Notes: generated by a model not told the origin, from the sequence alone. A stretch of DNA of 64,000 bases from JAHEYG01 sp040403535 (GCA_040403535.1 JBBAKL010000006.1:1-64000), one strand, 5' to 3'; positions 1 to 8,520 are shown, counted from the first letter of the stretch. Numbers and translations: made by a program.

Positions 1-942
1 AATAATAACCGTAAGGCCATAGCGGCTTTCGAAGACTTGAATAATCGTTACCCTGAACACAAATACCGCTTGTCGTGTTATTATCAGCTCTACCGTTTGT
101 ATATGGCTGAGAAAAATCAAAGTCAAAGTGACTTTTACAAGCAAAAGTTGCTGAATGATTTTCCTGACAGTGAATATGCTCGTTTGATTAAAAATCCAAA
201 GTATGCAGAGGAGCGAAATGCACAACGCAGCGAGGTAGAGAAGTTTTACGAATCAACATTTGAGGCATACTTGGCAAGTGATTACAGTAAGGCCTATAAT
301 TTATGCGCAGAGGCCAACACTAAATATGGTAAAACAGATTTTACGCCTAAGTTTGAATTTATTAAATCTTTAGCCATTGGTAAGCTTAAAGGAGTTGATT
401 CATTAGAATCTGCGCTTAATCAGCTTGTGATTTTATATCCTAAGTCGGAAGTAACACCAAAAGCAAATGATATTTTATTGGCTATTAAAAAACAAAAAAA
501 TCCGTCCATGTTTTCGGGTACCGGCGACACTAAAATACTGGCAAAAGATACCTTTTTGATTAATCTGGAAATAGAACATTTTGTGCTAGTTATTTCGCCT
601 GATGATCCAAAAATTGCAAATCCGTTTAAGCTGGCCATTGATGAGTTTAGCCGCACTTTTTATTCTGATAAGAATTTTTCAATCACCAGTAATTTATTTG
701 CAAGTGCCCGACAAATGATTTTGGTTAAGTCCTTCCCAGATGCTAAAACAGCGGTAGGCTATTTAGATAACTTAAAGAACGAGCCTACGGTCTATAAAGG
801 CGACATTAAAAAAGAAGCATTCACCTTCTTCGTTATCTCCAAAGAAAACCTGCCGGTTTTCTATAAAAAGGCTAATGTCGATTCTTATAAAACGTTTTAT
901 GACGCTGCATATAAGACAGTTGCGAGCCCATTAAACAAATAA
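1..942 (+). CDS. porW: PorW/SprE-type T9SS lipoprotein, C-terminal part (partial)
   Basis: The reading frame is open from base 1, so the gene starts outside the window; the TTG at 37 is only an internal codon. About 313 residues are visible. The first part reads as TPR-like helical repeats (for example NNRYPEHKY, then LLNDFPDSEYA) and the rest is a globular C-terminus. This matches the C-terminal half of PorW/SprE, a TPR lipoprotein needed for the type IX secretion system and gliding in Bacteroidota. The neighbours support the call: in this phylum porW is commonly followed by a bactofilin and atpZ, as here. The assignment rests on layout and TPR character, not on a signature motif, and the lipoprotein signal is outside the window. 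Confidence 0.7.
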   Translation, partial: NNNRKAIAAFEDLNNRYPEHKYRLSCYYQLYRLYMAEKNQSQSDFYKQKLLNDFPDSEYARLIKNPKYAEERNAQRSEVEKFYESTFEAYLASDYSKAYNLCAEANTKYGKTDFTPKFEFIKSLAIGKLKGVDSLESALNQLVILYPKSEVTPKANDILLAIKKQKNPSMFSGTGDTKILAKDTFLINLEIEHFVLVISPDDPKIANPFKLAIDEFSRTFYSDKNFSITSNLFASARQMILVKSFPDAKTAVGYLDNLKNEPTVYKGDIKKEAFTFFVISKENLPVFYKKANVDSYKTFYDAAYKTVASPLNK

Positions 943-993
943 CTTTTATTTTTTCATTTTATTTACTAACTTGCACTAAATTAACCATTTACA

Positions 994-1401
994 ATGTTAG
1001 GAATCGGAAATAAACATTCAGGTGGCGAAGGGGGTGCCATTAACTTAATCGGTAACGGAACTACCATTACCGGTGATATACAATCCTCCGGTGACGTCAG
1101 AATAGACGGCATATTAAATGGGAACATCACAATCAATGGTCGATTAGTAATTGGTCATAATGGTAAAATTGAAGGTAACGTGGTATGTCAGAATGCCGAT
1201 GTTTCTGGTGAAATAAAAGGAAAATTACAAGTAGCGGAAATGCTTGCTTTAAAAGCAACAGCTAAAATTTTGGGCGATATCGTTACCGGAAAAATTTCGA
1301 TAGAGCCTGGAGCTGTGTTTACCGGTTCGTGTAACATGGGGGCCATTGTAAAAAACATTAATGCTTCCGGTGAAAAATCAATCGCCTCAAAAACAGCCTA
1401 A
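994..1401 (+). CDS. Bactofilin (polymer-forming cytoskeletal protein)
   Basis: A 135-residue protein made almost wholly of one bactofilin beta-helix (DUF583/PF04519). The repeated pattern of hydrophobic and glycine positions is clear (GNGTTITGDI, GDVRIDGILNGNI, GRLVIGHNGKIEGNV, ADVSGEIKG). Bactofilins polymerise without nucleotide into filaments or membrane-associated patches that scaffold cell-envelope machinery. It lies 51 bp after porW and its end overlaps the next gene, so the two are probably cotranscribed. The link to T9SS or to ATP synthase assembly is only positional. Confidence 0.9.
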   Translation: MLGIGNKHSGGEGGAINLIGNGTTITGDIQSSGDVRIDGILNGNITINGRLVIGHNGKIEGNVVCQNADVSGEIKGKLQVAEMLALKATAKILGDIVTGKISIEPGAVFTGSCNMGAIVKNINASGEKSIASKTA

Positions 1402-1591
1402 CAACTACTTAAAGTATTCTAACATGGCCATTCAAATGGCCGCAATTATTGGTATTGGATGTTGGGGAGGGTACAAGCTCGATCAATATTATGCCAACAA
1501 AACTCCTGTTTTTACAATTATACTCAGTTTGGTTTCTATATTTGCTGCGTTATACGTAACGCTAAAGGATATTATCACTCCAAAAAAATAA
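1361..1591 (+). CDS. atpZ: AtpZ/AtpI-like F0F1 ATP synthase accessory protein
   Basis: A 76-residue protein with two transmembrane helices (about residues 22-41 and 49-69) and the AtpZ layout: a basic, Asn-rich N-terminus (NNYLKYSNMA), a glycine-rich first helix (IGIGCWGGYKLD) and a second helix ending in KDI. AtpZ is encoded at the head of ATP synthase operons and forms part of a Mg/Ca channel or assembly factor for the c-ring. The start overlaps the last 41 bp of the bactofilin gene in another frame, which points to translational coupling. No other start in this frame gives the usual N-terminus. The gene for subunit a does not follow (see findings). Confidence 0.75.
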   Translation: MLPVKNQSPQKQPNNYLKYSNMAIQMAAIIGIGCWGGYKLDQYYANKTPVFTIILSLVSIFAALYVTLKDIITPKK

Positions 1592-1592
1592 A

Positions 1593-1979
1593 ATGAAAAG
1601 CAAACCATTTATATTGATGCTTGTCTCCGCACTGGTGTCATCTGTTATTTCAATTCTGCTTAATTTAATGCCCTTTGAGGCAATTCAGTCAAAATTATGG
1701 ATCGTTAGCGTTGGTTTTCATGTATTAATTTCATTGGCTCTTCACGCTATCATGTATCGTAAAAACGAAGACCCAAAAGATTTTATAAATAAGATCATGC
1801 TTACTTCTATTGGACGCTTATTCTTATGCATGGTAGGGGTATTTATTTACAGCTTAATTGACAAACCTCATTTTATGGGTTTTGCCATTCACTTTATGTT
1901 GCATTATTTAATTTTTACAATTTTTGAAATTAATTACATGCTCAAGTTTGTAAAATCACAAAGCAATAAAACGGAATAA
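1593..1979 (+). CDS. AtpI-like four-helix membrane protein
   Basis: A 128-residue, very hydrophobic protein with four predicted helices (about 6-26, 37-56, 70-88 and 96-117), starting 1 bp after the atpZ stop. In Bacteroidota a protein of this size and topology usually sits between atpZ and atpB and is annotated as hypothetical or as ATP synthase subunit I-like. The sequence has no catalytic motif. The role is inferred from position and topology only. The gene is followed by about 60 bp of AT-rich sequence and then an unrelated gene. Confidence 0.55.
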   Translation: MKSKPFILMLVSALVSSVISILLNLMPFEAIQSKLWIVSVGFHVLISLALHAIMYRKNEDPKDFINKIMLTSIGRLFLCMVGVFIYSLIDKPHFMGFAIHFMLHYLIFTIFEINYMLKFVKSQSNKTE

Positions 1980-2039
1980 AGACCGCCTTATTGCTCAATA
2001 AAAATTGAACACTTACGTTATTTATTTGTCTTATTAGTT

Positions 2040-2462
2040 ATGTTTCATAATCCGATTGATAAAGATAAAGTAGCCGAGAACCCAGGTCTCATTGCATATC
2101 CGCATACTATTGGAAGCATCATGATTAAGCCGGAAGATGAGGGAAAGCTAAAATCGCGAGCTTTATCTGCCATGCGAGAACAAACCAATATGCAGTTAAA
2201 GCAAATTCAAAAACAGGTTCAGCTATTAATGGAGCAGGCAAATCAGATTAAACACCGCATCGAGATTTCAGAAAAAATTTATCAGGCAGATATGTCATTT
2301 GAACCATTTGTTGGGCATACCTATCATCTCTATCAAAAACAGGATGTTTATCGTTTAATGATGATTGGGCCGGACGAATGGGGAAAATCTAAGCCCTCTG
2401 ATTTAGAGTACATTAGCTCTGCCCGTTTACTAGCCGATCATACCTGGGAAGTATTGGATTAA
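2040..2462 (+). CDS. DUF2452 domain protein
   Basis: A soluble 140-residue protein covering the whole DUF2452 family (PF10504). It begins with NPIDKDKVAENPGLIAYPH, has a central coiled coil (about 45-80, rich in Gln, Met and Lys) and ends in a compact domain containing HTYHLYQKQD and IGPDEWG. The function of the family is unknown; it occurs in bacteria and in some eukaryotes. There is no signal peptide. It follows the AtpI-like gene in the same direction, but the 60-bp gap and the unrelated function suggest a separate unit. Confidence 0.8.
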   Translation: MFHNPIDKDKVAENPGLIAYPHTIGSIMIKPEDEGKLKSRALSAMREQTNMQLKQIQKQVQLLMEQANQIKHRIEISEKIYQADMSFEPFVGHTYHLYQKQDVYRLMMIGPDEWGKSKPSDLEYISSARLLADHTWEVLD

Positions 2463-2497
2463 ACCTTTTGCATGATTTTTGTGTCTAAATAACAAAG

Positions 2498-2505
2498 AAA
2501 GGAGG
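2498..2505 (+). promoter_or_regulatory. Strong Shine-Dalgarno for the LON-domain gene
   Basis: AAAGGAGG lies 5 nt before the ATG at 2511. It is the only near-complete anti-SD complement found directly before a start codon in this window; most genes here have A/T-rich leaders, as is normal for Bacteroidota, whose ribosomes largely ignore the SD because the 16S tail is sequestered. Its presence fixes the start of the downstream gene. Confidence 0.75.
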
Positions 2506-2510
2506 AACAA

Positions 2511-3113
2511 ATGGCCATAAAGCAACTTACCATACCAATGTTTCCTTTAAACATGGTAGTGTTACCCAATGAAACGGTGAAGCTCCATATTTATGAAGAG
2601 CGTTATAAGCAATTGATAACAGATTGCCTTAATAACGATGCAAATTTTGGCATTCCTTTTTCTGTTAACGGAAAAATAAAAAATTATGGTGTAGAGGTGA
2701 AGATTAAAAAAGTTTTAAAAGTGTTTGATAACGGAGAGATGGATGTTTTAATTGAAGGTGTAAACGTTTTTAATATAATTGAATTTTCAAGCGTTCTTAA
2801 GCCCAAACTTTACGGCGCAGCGATTATACAATATATTGATGAAGATAAACTAACGGTTGGCAACAACCTGCAGGAATTGGCGATGGAATATTTATCTCAG
2901 ACTCAAAATAAAATTTTGGATTACGATTCATTTAAAGATGCTACCATTTACGACATCGCTAGCTTGCTGCAGCTTGCTGCTAAAGAAAAGTATCAGTTAA
3001 TATCTGCAGCCTCTTTAAACGAAAAAGAAAAATACCTCATCAATATGTTTCGTCAAACCATATGCATTATTGAAAAGGAAACAGAACTTAAAGACCGATT
3101 CATATTTAACTAA
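2511..3113 (+). CDS. LON substrate-binding-domain protein (no protease part)
   Basis: A 200-residue protein that matches only the N-terminal substrate-binding domain of Lon protease (LON_substr_bdg, PF02190): PMFPLNMVVLPNETVKLHIYE at the start and a beta-rich domain to about residue 110, then a helical tail with DYDSFKDATIYDIASLLQ. There is no AAA+ ATPase and no Ser-Lys protease part, so it is a stand-alone LON-N protein, a family found in many bacteria with unclear role (possible substrate adaptor or peptidase-independent chaperone). The canonical SD at 2498-2505 sets the start. A strong terminator follows directly. Confidence 0.85.
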   Translation: MAIKQLTIPMFPLNMVVLPNETVKLHIYEERYKQLITDCLNNDANFGIPFSVNGKIKNYGVEVKIKKVLKVFDNGEMDVLIEGVNVFNIIEFSSVLKPKLYGAAIIQYIDEDKLTVGNNLQELAMEYLSQTQNKILDYDSFKDATIYDIASLLQLAAKEKYQLISAASLNEKEKYLINMFRQTICIIEKETELKDRFIFN

Positions 3114-3121
3114 TCAAAATC

Positions 3122-3150
3122 AAATCCCGGGAAACCGGGATTTTTTGTTT
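3122..3150 (+). terminator. Rho-independent terminator
   Basis: A perfect 9-bp stem (AAATCCCGG/CCGGGATTT) with a GAAA tetraloop, followed by a T-run to 3150. It ends the LON-domain transcript. Confidence 0.9.
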
Positions 3151-3318
3151 ACCACCTTTCCCTAAAAAGCATACCACTTAAAAAAAGAAATGTACCACCT
3201 GTTTAAAGTATGTTTAGCATTTTACATGCTTTATCTAATTTTACTTCAGAAACTAAAATGCGAATGATTACAATCTACTCAGCCCCTTACAAATTGTTTA
3301 ACTTAAAAACTAAAGGTT

Positions 3319-4125
3319 ATGAAAATTGTATTCAACAACACGCAAAAAATGAACGATATCATTTTTGCTAACCGCAACAAAAATTACGGTGCCTACGCTA
3401 TTCGCTCAGCTTACAATCACACATTAATTAAATCTTTAAGCATTGTTATTTCAAGTGTGTTTCTGTTAATTGGTGGAATTTATTTCGTAACGAGACAAAC
3501 CCCTGAATTGAAACATGATGTTGGTAATCTGGGTGGTTGTATCGGAACGCCTATCGATTTAACACCAATTGATAAGCCAAAAGAAATAAAACCGGTTAAC
3601 AACTCAAACAAGCCGCCTAAATCTAACGCAATAGCAACCGTAATTCGTGATACTGCTAACATTAATACGCAAAATAATGTTACTAATAACACTAACAATC
3701 CGAATGGTGACCCAAACGGCGATCCGAATGCCAACCCCAATACAGGAACCGGTACCGGTACCGGAACAAACAGTGTGGTAACTACAGAAACTGTAGAAGT
3801 TACCGAACCAACTGCATTTCCGGTAGAGGAAGCTGAATTTGAAGGAGGCTTTAAAGCTTTACGCGATTTTATTGGCAAAAATTTATCATACCCTGATTTA
3901 GCTCGTGAAATTGGTAAAGAAGGTACAGTTTACGTTTCTTTTGTTATTGATGAAAAAGGATTGGTTGAAAGCACCAAAGTGTTAAAAGGAATTGGTGCCG
4001 GTTGCGATGAGGAAGCTATTAGGGTGGTAAGTAAAATCCCAAAATTTAAAAAACCCGGCAAGAACGCAGCCGGAAAACCTGTTAAGGTGCTATATAATAT
4101 TCCGATTGCATTTAAGTTAAGATAG
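3319..4125 (+). CDS. TonB family energy transducer
   Basis: A 268-residue TonB. It has the Bacteroidota N-terminal signature (RNKNYGAYAIRS, about 20-31), one membrane anchor (about 38-58), a periplasmic linker rich in Pro, Asn, Gly and Thr (about 85-155, with NGDPNGDPNANP and TGTGTGTG tracts) and a C-terminal TonB domain (about 165-268; YVSFVIDEKGLVES, then NIPIAFKL). It couples the proton-motive force to outer-membrane receptors, such as the one at 57.7-60.1 kb. It stands alone between two terminators, apart from exbB-exbD, so it has its own promoter. Which receptor it serves cannot be read from sequence. Confidence 0.9.
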   Translation: MKIVFNNTQKMNDIIFANRNKNYGAYAIRSAYNHTLIKSLSIVISSVFLLIGGIYFVTRQTPELKHDVGNLGGCIGTPIDLTPIDKPKEIKPVNNSNKPPKSNAIATVIRDTANINTQNNVTNNTNNPNGDPNGDPNANPNTGTGTGTGTNSVVTTETVEVTEPTAFPVEEAEFEGGFKALRDFIGKNLSYPDLAREIGKEGTVYVSFVIDEKGLVESTKVLKGIGAGCDEEAIRVVSKIPKFKKPGKNAAGKPVKVLYNIPIAFKLR

Positions 4126-4142
4126 TTTGTTTGTTTGTTGGT

Positions 4143-4172
4143 AAGGGCCGCTCGTAATGGGTGGCCTTTTTT
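4143..4172 (+). terminator. Probable Rho-independent terminator after tonB
   Basis: AAGGGCCGCTC pairs with GGGTGGCCTT (one bulged G and two G-T pairs), followed by six Ts. It lies 17 bp after the stop of the TonB gene. Confidence 0.65.
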
Positions 4173-4287
4173 GTATTGTAACTAATTGGTAAATGGTCGT
4201 TATAACTAACAAACCTCTGTTTAAAAACCCTTATGGCTTAAAATTTACCTGTCTCTTTAAGGTTTAATTTCGTAAAAAACTATTCTC

Positions 4288-5040
4288 ATGCTAAATTTCA
4301 TTTTACAGGCAGGTATTAATACGGTTTCTACTGCGGCAGCAGTGACTGATTCATTGGCTCAACCGGTTAATACCGGCATTCAAACTGCAAATACTGTAAC
4401 TCAACCCGAACTTACAGAAAATAAAATTCAATTAATGGATATGGTTACAAAGGGAGGTCCGGTAATGATTATCCTTGGAATTTTATTTGCAGTATCTATT
4501 TATGTTTTGGTTGAACGCTTAATCGTAATCTCTAAAGCATCAAAGAAAAACCCGACTTTATTGCATAGCATTAAAGAAACAATTAATACAGGAAATATTT
4601 CTAACGCACGTAATATGTGCAAAACAGTGAATACACCTGAATCGTTAATGTTAGAGCAAGGTGTATCTCGTATCGGACAACCTGTTCAGGAAATTCGTGA
4701 AGCCATGAATCAAAGTGGTTCAAATGAATTAGCGAAACTTGAAAAAAATCTAAGCGTATTAAACATCACCGGTCGTATCGCACCAATGTTTGGTTTTATT
4801 GGTACCATTTTTGGGGTAATCAAAATTTTCTACGATATATCGTTAGCTAAAACTGTAGAAATTGAAGTTATATCAACCGGTTTATACCAAAAGATGATTA
4901 CATCTGCGGGCGGTTTAGTGGTAGGTGTTTTGGCTTTCGTAGCATATCAATATTTAAATGCACGTATCGATAGAATTTCTACCCGTATGGAAGAAACGCA
5001 AATCCATTTTTTGGATATGCTTAACGAACCAACTAAGTAA
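4288..5040 (+). CDS. exbB: ExbB/TolQ/MotA family proton channel
   Basis: A 250-residue ExbB-type protein: an N-terminal stretch of about 50 residues, a first helix (about 58-76), a cytoplasmic region (about 80-150) and two C-terminal helices in the MotA_ExbB domain (about 155-240; APMFGFIGTIFGVIK and MITSAGGLVVGVLAFVAYQY). ExbB forms the pentameric inner-membrane channel around ExbD that energises TonB. The order exbB-exbD-tonB-folC is common in Bacteroidota. A TAATTTCG box (4265-4272, one mismatch to TAnnTTTG) lies 15 nt before the start and may be its promoter. Confidence 0.92.
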   Translation: MLNFILQAGINTVSTAAAVTDSLAQPVNTGIQTANTVTQPELTENKIQLMDMVTKGGPVMIILGILFAVSIYVLVERLIVISKASKKNPTLLHSIKETINTGNISNARNMCKTVNTPESLMLEQGVSRIGQPVQEIREAMNQSGSNELAKLEKNLSVLNITGRIAPMFGFIGTIFGVIKIFYDISLAKTVEIEVISTGLYQKMITSAGGLVVGVLAFVAYQYLNARIDRISTRMEETQIHFLDMLNEPTK

Positions 5041-5104
5041 TTTAAAGTTCAAGGTTAAAAGTTGGATTGGCGGGATTTGACAACAAGGAAATAAAAAAAT
5101 TAAA

Positions 5105-5518
5105 ATGGGATTACGTAAAAAAGCACATCGAGAAGCTGAGGTAAGCACTGATTCGTTAAACGACATCATGTTCTTCCTCTTACTTTTCTTTTTGATTTTA
5201 TCTACCATGGTAAGTCCAAATGCCATGAAGGTAAATTTGCCAAGCTCTAAAGCAAACAAACCTATTGATAATAATAAAAAGCCGGTACACTTGGCAGTTA
5301 CCAAAGACCGTAAATACTTCGTTAATAGTAAAGAGGTTGATTTTGGAAATCTGGAGACTATGCTTCAGGAAAATATCGCCGATAAAACTGAACCTGTAGT
5401 GGTATTGCATATTGATAAAGATTTGGTTTATCAAGATTTTATTGATGTCATGCAAATTGGTGACCGATTAAAATGTAAAATGGTTTGTGCAACTGCACCT
5501 TCTAACTCCAACAAATAA
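5105..5518 (+). CDS. exbD: ExbD/TolR biopolymer transport protein
   Basis: A 137-residue ExbD: a short cytoplasmic N-terminus, one membrane helix (about 22-40) carrying the essential Asp in SLNDIMFFLLLFF, and a periplasmic domain from about 50. It forms the core of the ExbB pentamer. It starts 64 bp after exbB and ends 2 bp before the next tonB, so the three genes are an operon. Many Bacteroidota have two exbD copies at this place; only one is present here. Confidence 0.92.
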   Translation: MGLRKKAHREAEVSTDSLNDIMFFLLLFFLILSTMVSPNAMKVNLPSSKANKPIDNNKKPVHLAVTKDRKYFVNSKEVDFGNLETMLQENIADKTEPVVVLHIDKDLVYQDFIDVMQIGDRLKCKMVCATAPSNSNK

Positions 5519-5520
5519 TC

Positions 5521-6402
5521 ATGTACTTTACAACAGCCGAAGAAAATAAGAACAGAACAGTTTCCGCAATTATCACTGCGGCAATAATGGCTTTGTTGTT
5601 TTTATTTTTGATTCTGTTTACTATTATTACACCAAACCCTCCATTTCCTGAAAGCGGTGGCGGTGGCGGTGGAATGGAAATTAATTTTGGTACTTATAAT
5701 GAAGGAACCGGAAATGTTGAATCCAACGGAATTGGCGACGCAACCAGTGTAGTTGAACAAACCGAAACTACTCCACCTACACCTAATAATACCAAAGAAG
5801 AAGTTTACACAAGTGAAGACGGAGAGAATGTAAAGATTGAAGATAACAAGCCTAAGACAGAAAATAATGTTACCATCATCAAACCCGTAGTTGAAAAGCC
5901 TCGCGAAAAAACTGCGGCAGAATTATTAGCTGAAAAATTTAAAAAGAATACAGGTAAAAATGGTGGTGGTGATGGAAATAGCGGACATGCCGGTAACGAA
6001 GGCAGTCCGGATGGAAATCCTAATTCACATGGAACCGGTGGAACGGGTGGAGGAACCGGTGGCGGTGATGGAACAGGTGATGGTCCGGGCAGTGGTCCGG
6101 GTTCAGGCCCTGGCAGCGGACCGGGTAAAGGAAAATTTGGTTTTGATTTAAAAGGCAGAGCCATTGTTAACCCTCCAAGCTTACCTAAGGATACTAAAGA
6201 AGAAGGAAAAGTTGTAGTTGAGATTGTAGTAGATAAAAATGGAAATGTAATTGAAGCCAATCCTAACGGTCGAGGTACTACTACTTCTAGTGCGGTATTA
6301 AAAGCGAAAGCGCGTCAAGCTGCGTTAGCGACCAAGTTTAATGTGAGCGGACAATTTGAAGAGCAATCAGGAACAATTACTATCGTATTTGCATTTAATT
6401 AA
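5521..6402 (+). CDS. Glycine-rich TonB-like energy transducer
   Basis: A 293-residue protein with a membrane anchor (about 14-37), a very long low-complexity periplasmic linker (about 48-215; Gly runs, then Glu/Lys/Thr-rich, then repeated GSGPGSGPGSGPG) and a C-terminal TonB-like domain (about 222-293; VVVEIVVDKNGNVIEANPNG). It is the cognate TonB or TolA-like arm of the ExbB-ExbD pair. It is unrelated in linker sequence to the first TonB at 3.3 kb. The stop is followed with no gap by the folC ATG, which suggests translational coupling. Confidence 0.85.
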   Translation: MYFTTAEENKNRTVSAIITAAIMALLFLFLILFTIITPNPPFPESGGGGGGMEINFGTYNEGTGNVESNGIGDATSVVEQTETTPPTPNNTKEEVYTSEDGENVKIEDNKPKTENNVTIIKPVVEKPREKTAAELLAEKFKKNTGKNGGGDGNSGHAGNEGSPDGNPNSHGTGGTGGGTGGGDGTGDGPGSGPGSGPGSGPGKGKFGFDLKGRAIVNPPSLPKDTKEEGKVVVEIVVDKNGNVIEANPNGRGTTTSSAVLKAKARQAALATKFNVSGQFEEQSGTITIVFAFN

Positions 6403-7695
6403 ATGAACTATAATCAAACGCTGGACTATCTGTATTCGCGTTTACCCATGTTTCAGCGCGTAGGCGCTGCCGCTTATAAAGCTGATTTAACCAACACTAT
6501 TGCTATTTGTAAAGAACTGGGAAATCCTCAGAATAAATTACAATGTATTCATGTAGCCGGAACTAATGGCAAAGGTTCTACTTCTCACATGCTGGCAGCC
6601 GTTTTGCAAAAAGCCGGATACAAAGTAGGTTTATACACGTCGCCACACATGGTGGATTTTAGGGAACGGATTAAAATAAACGGCAAACTCATTCCCAAAG
6701 ATTATATTGTTGAATTTGTAGAAAAACACAAAGGGGCATTTGAAAAAATAGAACCTTCTTTTTTTGAATGGACCGTTGGATTGGCTTTTGATTATTTCGC
6801 CAGTCAGGAAGTAGATGTAGCGGTAATTGAAGTCGGATTAGGCGGACGACTAGATTCAACCAACGTAATTAAACCAATCGTCAGTGTTATTACCAATATT
6901 GGTTTTGATCACATGAATTTGTTAGGAGATACTTTGGTGAAAATTGCCGGGGAAAAAGCAGGTATCATTAAAGAACGAATACCGGTTGTAGTTTCACAGT
7001 ATCAGCCGGAAGTAGCACCGGTGTTCAACGAAAAAGCAAAGCAATTGAAATCATCCATAGTTTTTGCTGATAAAATTTACAAGCTGAATAAAAGCGAAAA
7101 AACAAAAGAAGGATTAAGCATTGAAGTGCTCAATAAAAAGAACAACGAAGTTCACAATTATACACTCGATTTAACCGGGAGCTACCAACTAAAAAATGTA
7201 CTGGGAGTTTTAGCAGCTTTGGAAGTGGTGGTGGAGAGTGGATTTATAGTGAGTGAGGAAAACGTTAAGGATGGATTGAAGCAAGTGGTTAAGCTGACAG
7301 GTTTATTGGGGCGTTGGCAAATATTAAGTGAAAAGCCATTGATAATTTGCGACACAGGTCATAACGAAGACGGCATTCAGGAAGTATTAAAAAACATTGA
7401 AGCTACTCCGCATAAACAATTGCACATGGTGATTGGAATGGTGAACGATAAAGATGTAAGTAAAGTTTTATCACTATTACCAAAAAGCGCCAACTATTAT
7501 TTTACTAAAGCCAGTATTCCGCGAGCGTTAAACGAAAATGAATTAGCAGAACAAGCCAAAGCAAACGGATTAAAAGGAACGACATTTGAAGATGTAAAAA
7601 CCGCTATTGAAGCCGCCAAGAGAAAAGCTAAGGCTGGTGATTTAATTTTTGTAGGCGGAAGTACCTTTGTGGTGGCAGATGCTTTAGCTATTTAG
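6403..7695 (+). CDS. folC: Bifunctional folylpolyglutamate / dihydrofolate synthase
   Basis: A 430-residue FolC of the Mur ligase fold. The P-loop GTNGKGSTS (about 53-61), the folate-binding segment TSPHMVDFRERI, the Mg-binding EVGLGGRLDSTN and the C-terminal domain motif CDTGHNEDG are all present. It adds glutamate to dihydropteroate and to tetrahydrofolate in the cytoplasm. The length is normal. It is the last gene of the exbB-exbD-tonB-folC block; its 3' end overlaps the convergent next gene by 8 bp. Confidence 0.95.
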   Translation: MNYNQTLDYLYSRLPMFQRVGAAAYKADLTNTIAICKELGNPQNKLQCIHVAGTNGKGSTSHMLAAVLQKAGYKVGLYTSPHMVDFRERIKINGKLIPKDYIVEFVEKHKGAFEKIEPSFFEWTVGLAFDYFASQEVDVAVIEVGLGGRLDSTNVIKPIVSVITNIGFDHMNLLGDTLVKIAGEKAGIIKERIPVVVSQYQPEVAPVFNEKAKQLKSSIVFADKIYKLNKSEKTKEGLSIEVLNKKNNEVHNYTLDLTGSYQLKNVLGVLAALEVVVESGFIVSEENVKDGLKQVVKLTGLLGRWQILSEKPLIICDTGHNEDGIQEVLKNIEATPHKQLHMVIGMVNDKDVSKVLSLLPKSANYYFTKASIPRALNENELAEQAKANGLKGTTFEDVKTAIEAAKRKAKAGDLIFVGGSTFVVADALAI

Positions 7696-8485
7696 CTTTT
7701 GGCGTTAAAGCCAAATTTACCCGTTGCGCTACAGTCTGCGCAATTTTCGATAAGTAAGTTGAAGCAATCTTTGAAGGGTTATTGATGTTAGCAGGAAAAT
7801 CTATTTCTGCTATACCCGAATTTATTTCTTTAGCATCAAAGGTATAAACCGTATAATGCAAGACTATTTTACGAAACCCGTTTTGAGAAGGCACATCTGC
7901 CGGACCGCCACTGTTGCTGGCTTTAATATCGAGCTGGTTCACAAAAACAAAAATGTCGCTTTTGTATTTACCGTATAAATAAGGAACCAGCGTTGCGTTT
8001 TTTACTTTCGCGTTCATGAATCGGCGCTCGTTATCGGTTTCAATAACAATTTGCCCTTTCTCAATTTTCTTTTCTTCTTTTTCTTTTTTTGGTGGGGTGT
8101 AATGGTTTTGATCCGGCACCTTCATGTATTCATAGCTCAGGTACTGATAAATATTTTCTAAATCTTTTTTTGTTTTGATGGTGTCATCTAAAAGATCCAC
8201 TACCATGTGCTGTGATTTAAAAACCTTATACAACTGCTCATTCATTCCATCACGAAAAGCATTTTTAATTTGCTTACCGTTCATTTTGGTTTCCTTGTTA
8301 ATGGCGTAATCCACCTCGCTCATGTACATGCGCGGTTCAAACGGAATAATCATGATTTTGTGTTTGCCGGGAGGAGGCGCTTTTTCTTCCCCTTTTTTAC
8401 TGATGGTGGTATGCTGCGCTAATGAAATGGCGCTTGCCAATAAAAAAATTACAGATGCTATTAACCTATAATTCTTTTTACTCAT
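7688..8485 (-). CDS. Secreted hypothetical protein (265 aa)
   Basis: It has a signal peptide (about 1-23, ending LASAISLAQ), then a soluble domain with no family I recognise. Features seen are a proline-rich start (EKAPPPGKHKI), a charged low-complexity Lys/Glu stretch near 133-146 (PPKKEKEEKKIEKG) and a C-terminal part (VLHYTVYTFDAKEINSG). It may be periplasmic or on the inner face of the outer membrane. It lies 35 bp downstream of rseP and is probably the last gene of the dxr-rseP unit. Confidence 0.75.
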   Translation of the reverse strand: MSKKNYRLIASVIFLLASAISLAQHTTISKKGEEKAPPPGKHKIMIIPFEPRMYMSEVDYAINKETKMNGKQIKNAFRDGMNEQLYKVFKSQHMVVDLLDDTIKTKKDLENIYQYLSYEYMKVPDQNHYTPPKKEKEEKKIEKGQIVIETDNERRFMNAKVKNATLVPYLYGKYKSDIFVFVNQLDIKASNSGGPADVPSQNGFRKIVLHYTVYTFDAKEINSGIAEIDFPANINNPSKIASTYLSKIAQTVAQRVNLALTPKAK

Positions 8486-8520
8486 GGGTAGTATAACGTT
8501 AAAAATGTGTTTTGGTTACA

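Noticed and set aside
3480..6260. Proline-rich ORFs on the minus strand opposite the two TonB genes
   Set aside because: They mirror the Gly/Pro/Asn linkers of TonB and have no homology or promoter.
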